Positions 7,881 through 9,201 of a stretch of DNA of 9,201 nucleotides are shown piece by piece. Source of the DNA: an uncultured Bacteroidota bacterium. GTDB taxonomy: Bacteria > Bacteroidota > Bacteroidia > UKL13-3. The DNA lies in NCBI GenBank assembly GCA_903898215.1, contig CAIUEQ010000274.1, positions 1 to 9,201 on the forward strand, written 5' to 3'. The notes under the pieces are model-generated. The model ran no database searches. It was not told where the DNA came from and saw only the letters and a program-made list of their open reading frames with translations. The position numbers were made by a program, and so were the translations under genes. Within the stretch, counting starts at the first letter, position 1. Each line of letters opens with the position of its first letter.

Positions 7881-7899
7881 TACCTTTGAGCAAAAGTAA
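7880..7899. repeat. 20-bp near-palindrome abutting the lipoprotein start codon
   Basis: The two arms pair as TTAC, one T/G position, then TTTG against CAAA, one position, then GTAA, around a 2-bp centre. Both strands thereby carry an exact TAnnTTTG: TACTTTTG at 7891-7898 on the minus strand and TACCTTTG at 7881-7888 on the plus strand. The right end reaches the A of the ATG at 7880. It could be an internal promoter, an operator, or an RNA hairpin that masks the start; the sequence does not decide. Confidence 0.45.
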
Positions 7900-7914
7900 T
7901 TTTTTTTAATAAAA

Positions 7915-8850
7915 TCAGGCATTAAACAAATTACTTGGATGTAGTTTCTCTATAACCTGATGTGCAATGCGCAATGATTGATATGATTGATAAACTTCAT
8001 TCGACATTTTTTGTCTGTTAATAATGGTACTGGCAAACTGTTGAAGTTCGATCTTGATTACATCTTGATTTTTCGGTTTCGAATTCACAATTGTTTCTGA
8101 ATACTTTCCGTCATCAGTTTTAATTAATTTCCGAATCTGGTAATCTGAAAAATTCAAAGTAAGCATTTCATTTTTCTGATAAACTTTAATACAATCTTCA
8201 TCGGCACTGTCAAAGTTTCCACAGCTAACGTTTGCCACACATCCATTTTCGAATTCTAAACGTACGTTCAAAAAATCTGTAAATGAATTAAAAAGAGAAG
8301 CACCATTTGCAACAACTTTTCTAACATTAGATCCTATTAAAGTTGTGAGCAGGTCAATATCATGCAGCAACATTCCGAATACCAGTGAATCATTTGAAAT
8401 ACTCAGGACTTTGTTTTTTAGTCGTTTGCATTCCACGTAATATGGCTTCTTTACAAACTTTTTAAAAGAGCGCAACTCGGGGTGCAATCTTTCTTCATGT
8501 AATATTTTTAAATTCACATTTGCCTCAATGGCAAGTTCGTTTAGAGAGCGGGCTTCTCTTATATCTTCGGAAATGAGACCATTTAGCAAAACATGTTTTG
8601 AATGCATAATGGCATTCGAGGCATATTTGTAATGAGTTCCAACCGGTGAAAGAATATCTAAGGCATCAACCTGATCCATTAAATCGTTTAGCTCACTAAA
8701 ATATTTTATCCCACTTTCTTCAGAAATTGATTTAGCATTTTCTTCATTGTGATCGAACAACCCCACTAATTCAAATTCGGGAATCTCCGTAAACCTACTG
8801 ATATGTCGTTTGCTTAATTCGTTCGCACCAACTATCCCGATTTTTATCAT
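7915..8850 (-). CDS. Gfo/Idh/MocA-family oxidoreductase lacking the EKP motif
   Basis: From ATG 8850 the protein has 311 residues, close to the family norm. A TTG nine codons upstream is rejected because it falls within the likely promoter element. The N-terminal Rossmann fold starts at once (MIKIGIVGANELSKRHI); the third glycine of the usual GxGxxG is replaced. Asp33 after the second strand (LVGLFDHNEE) resembles an NAD-preferring acidic residue. The segment HEERLHPELRSFKK (118-131) and HDID (163-166) recall nucleotide-sugar 3-dehydrogenases such as GnnA/WlbA, where they shape the active site. The usual EKP, which carries the catalytic lysine, reads Asn90-Gly91-Leu92 here, so ordinary dehydrogenase activity is doubtful. 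It is the first gene of the operon; its TGA lies 34 bp before the lipoprotein ATG. Confidence 0.88.
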   Translation of the reverse strand: MIKIGIVGANELSKRHISRFTEIPEFELVGLFDHNEENAKSISEESGIKYFSELNDLMDQVDALDILSPVGTHYKYASNAIMHSKHVLLNGLISEDIREARSLNELAIEANVNLKILHEERLHPELRSFKKFVKKPYYVECKRLKNKVLSISNDSLVFGMLLHDIDLLTTLIGSNVRKVVANGASLFNSFTDFLNVRLEFENGCVANVSCGNFDSADEDCIKVYQKNEMLTLNFSDYQIRKLIKTDDGKYSETIVNSKPKNQDVIKIELQQFASTIINRQKMSNEVYQSYQSLRIAHQVIEKLHPSNLFNA

Positions 8851-8874
8851 TCGTATTTTATTTAGTTTGCGATT

Positions 8875-8882
8875 CAAAAGTA
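8875..8882 (-). promoter_or_regulatory. Candidate -7 element of the oxidoreductase-lipoprotein-transferase operon
   Basis: TACTTTTG matches the Bacteroidota -7 consensus TAnnTTTG exactly and ends 24 bp before the ATG at 8850, leaving a short A-rich leader. It covers the alternative TTG start at 8877, which argues for ATG 8850. A TTTG at 8893-8896 is too close to serve as the -33 element, and no other good one is seen. Confidence 0.4.
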
Positions 8883-9056
8883 AAGGCTATCTCAAAAAAA
8901 AGAATTTCAGTTATTAACGTTTTTTAATTCAGTTTCAACTAATAACTTTAAAAATGTACACTCGAACGAAATGTTAAATGTGAGAGTTGAATGTTGTATG
9001 AATAAATGTTTTTAACTAATAGACTTCTTACATAATTCTGGTTTTATAGTCATCTT
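8883..9056. other. AT-rich noncoding stretch
   Basis: There is no open frame of note on either strand, no tRNA or rRNA signature and no strong hairpin. The part nearest 8883 may hold upstream promoter sequence for the minus-strand operon; the rest shows nothing I can assign. Confidence 0.6.
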
Positions 9057-9196
9057 TTTAGATTCCTCACTTTATTCGGAATGACAGTCAATTATGCGAG
9101 TGAGGCTATTGGCAAGCTCCTCGAGCCTGCCAATAGCCTCTAAATATTCAGAATATTGTCATTCCTATTCCGCCCAAAGCGGGAGAGGAATCTAAA
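9057..9196. repeat. 140-bp nested palindromic element (MITE/REP-like)
   Basis: Three perfect inverted-repeat pairs are nested: TTTAGATTCCTC at 9057-9068 with GAGGAATCTAAA at 9185-9196, GGAATGACA at 9078-9086 with TGTCATTCC at 9157-9165, and a 13-bp GAGGCTATTGGCA at 9102-9114 with its complement at 9128-9140. A small CCGC/GCGG hairpin (9170-9173, 9179-9182) explains why the outer arms are off-centre by about 5 bp. There is no coding capacity. From memory, sequences of the form GATTCCTCAC...TTCGGAATGAC recur in intergenic DNA of many Bacteroidota genomes, which fits a dispersed non-autonomous repeat. The flanks share CTT (9054-9056 and 9197-9199), possibly a target duplication but short enough to be chance. 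Confidence 0.85.
9102..9140. repeat. Central 39-bp hairpin of the palindromic element
   Basis: Thirteen perfect pairs, one A/C mismatch (9115, 9127) and four more pairs (GCTC/GAGC) close a 3-base loop (9120-9122). It is more GC-rich than its surroundings. It would fold stably on either strand, and could serve as a bidirectional transcription stop, but no T-run follows on the plus strand to make it a classical intrinsic terminator. Confidence 0.8.
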
Positions 9197-9201
9197 CTTG
9201 A

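Noticed and set aside
7878..7922. ATG 7922 as the lipoprotein start
   Set aside because: It would give an overlong n-region before the lipobox; ATG 7880 gives a normal signal. Coupling through the ATGCCTGA overlap keeps it possible.
8848..8877. TTG 8877 as the start of the oxidoreductase
   Set aside because: The Rossmann fold starts right after ATG 8850, and TTG 8877 lies inside the exact TAnnTTTG element.
9102..9140. Central hairpin as an intrinsic terminator
   Set aside because: It is strong, but no U-tract follows, and it is better explained as the core of the larger nested palindrome.

Overview
The window is AT-rich and carries the marks of a Bacteroidota (Bacteroidetes) chromosome. It has two lipoproteins with short SSC-type lipoboxes, start codons preceded by A/T-rich leaders without Shine-Dalgarno sequences, several matches to the Bacteroidota -7 promoter element TAnnTTTG, and a WcaJ/PglC-type sugar-phosphate transferase of the kind common in this phylum. 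No species can be named from the sequence alone.

Layout. (1) 1-4016, minus strand: a large envelope protein with a DUF3352-like N-terminal half and a beta-propeller-like C-terminal half (body 1273-3930). Its likely membrane anchor lies just upstream in another reading frame (3927-4016). It is followed by a lipoprotein gene (1202 down to 1) that runs off the left edge. (2) 4017-4096: divergent intergenic promoter region. (3) 4097-5362, plus strand: a DUF423/YgdD-family membrane protein and a DEDDh 3'-5' exonuclease with an exonuclease-X-like C-terminal domain, 9 bp apart. (4) 5363-5541: convergent intergenic region, mostly occupied by 17 tandem copies of a 7-bp unit. (5) 5542-8850, minus strand: a three-gene operon transcribed as Gfo/Idh/MocA-type oxidoreductase, then lipoprotein, then polyprenyl-phosphate sugar-phosphotransferase. 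(6) 8851-9201: noncoding, with a candidate promoter and a 140-bp nested palindrome (9057-9196) resembling a palindromic mobile repeat.

How the genes may work together. The minus-strand operon points to surface polysaccharide or glycoconjugate synthesis: the transferase would load the first sugar-phosphate onto undecaprenyl phosphate, the oxidoreductase resembles nucleotide-sugar dehydrogenases but has lost the EKP lysine motif, and the lipoprotein may act at the envelope. The DUF3352-like protein and its downstream lipoprotein look like a second envelope pair of unknown function. The plus-strand pair looks like housekeeping genes with no evident link to the rest.

The most notable observations are the one-base frame offset between the anchor and body of the DUF3352-like protein next to a T7 tract, the heptamer array with three linked-dinucleotide variants, the nested palindrome at the right edge, and the oxidoreductase lacking EKP. 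I see no clear evidence of a defence, secretion or biosynthetic system that would count as undescribed.
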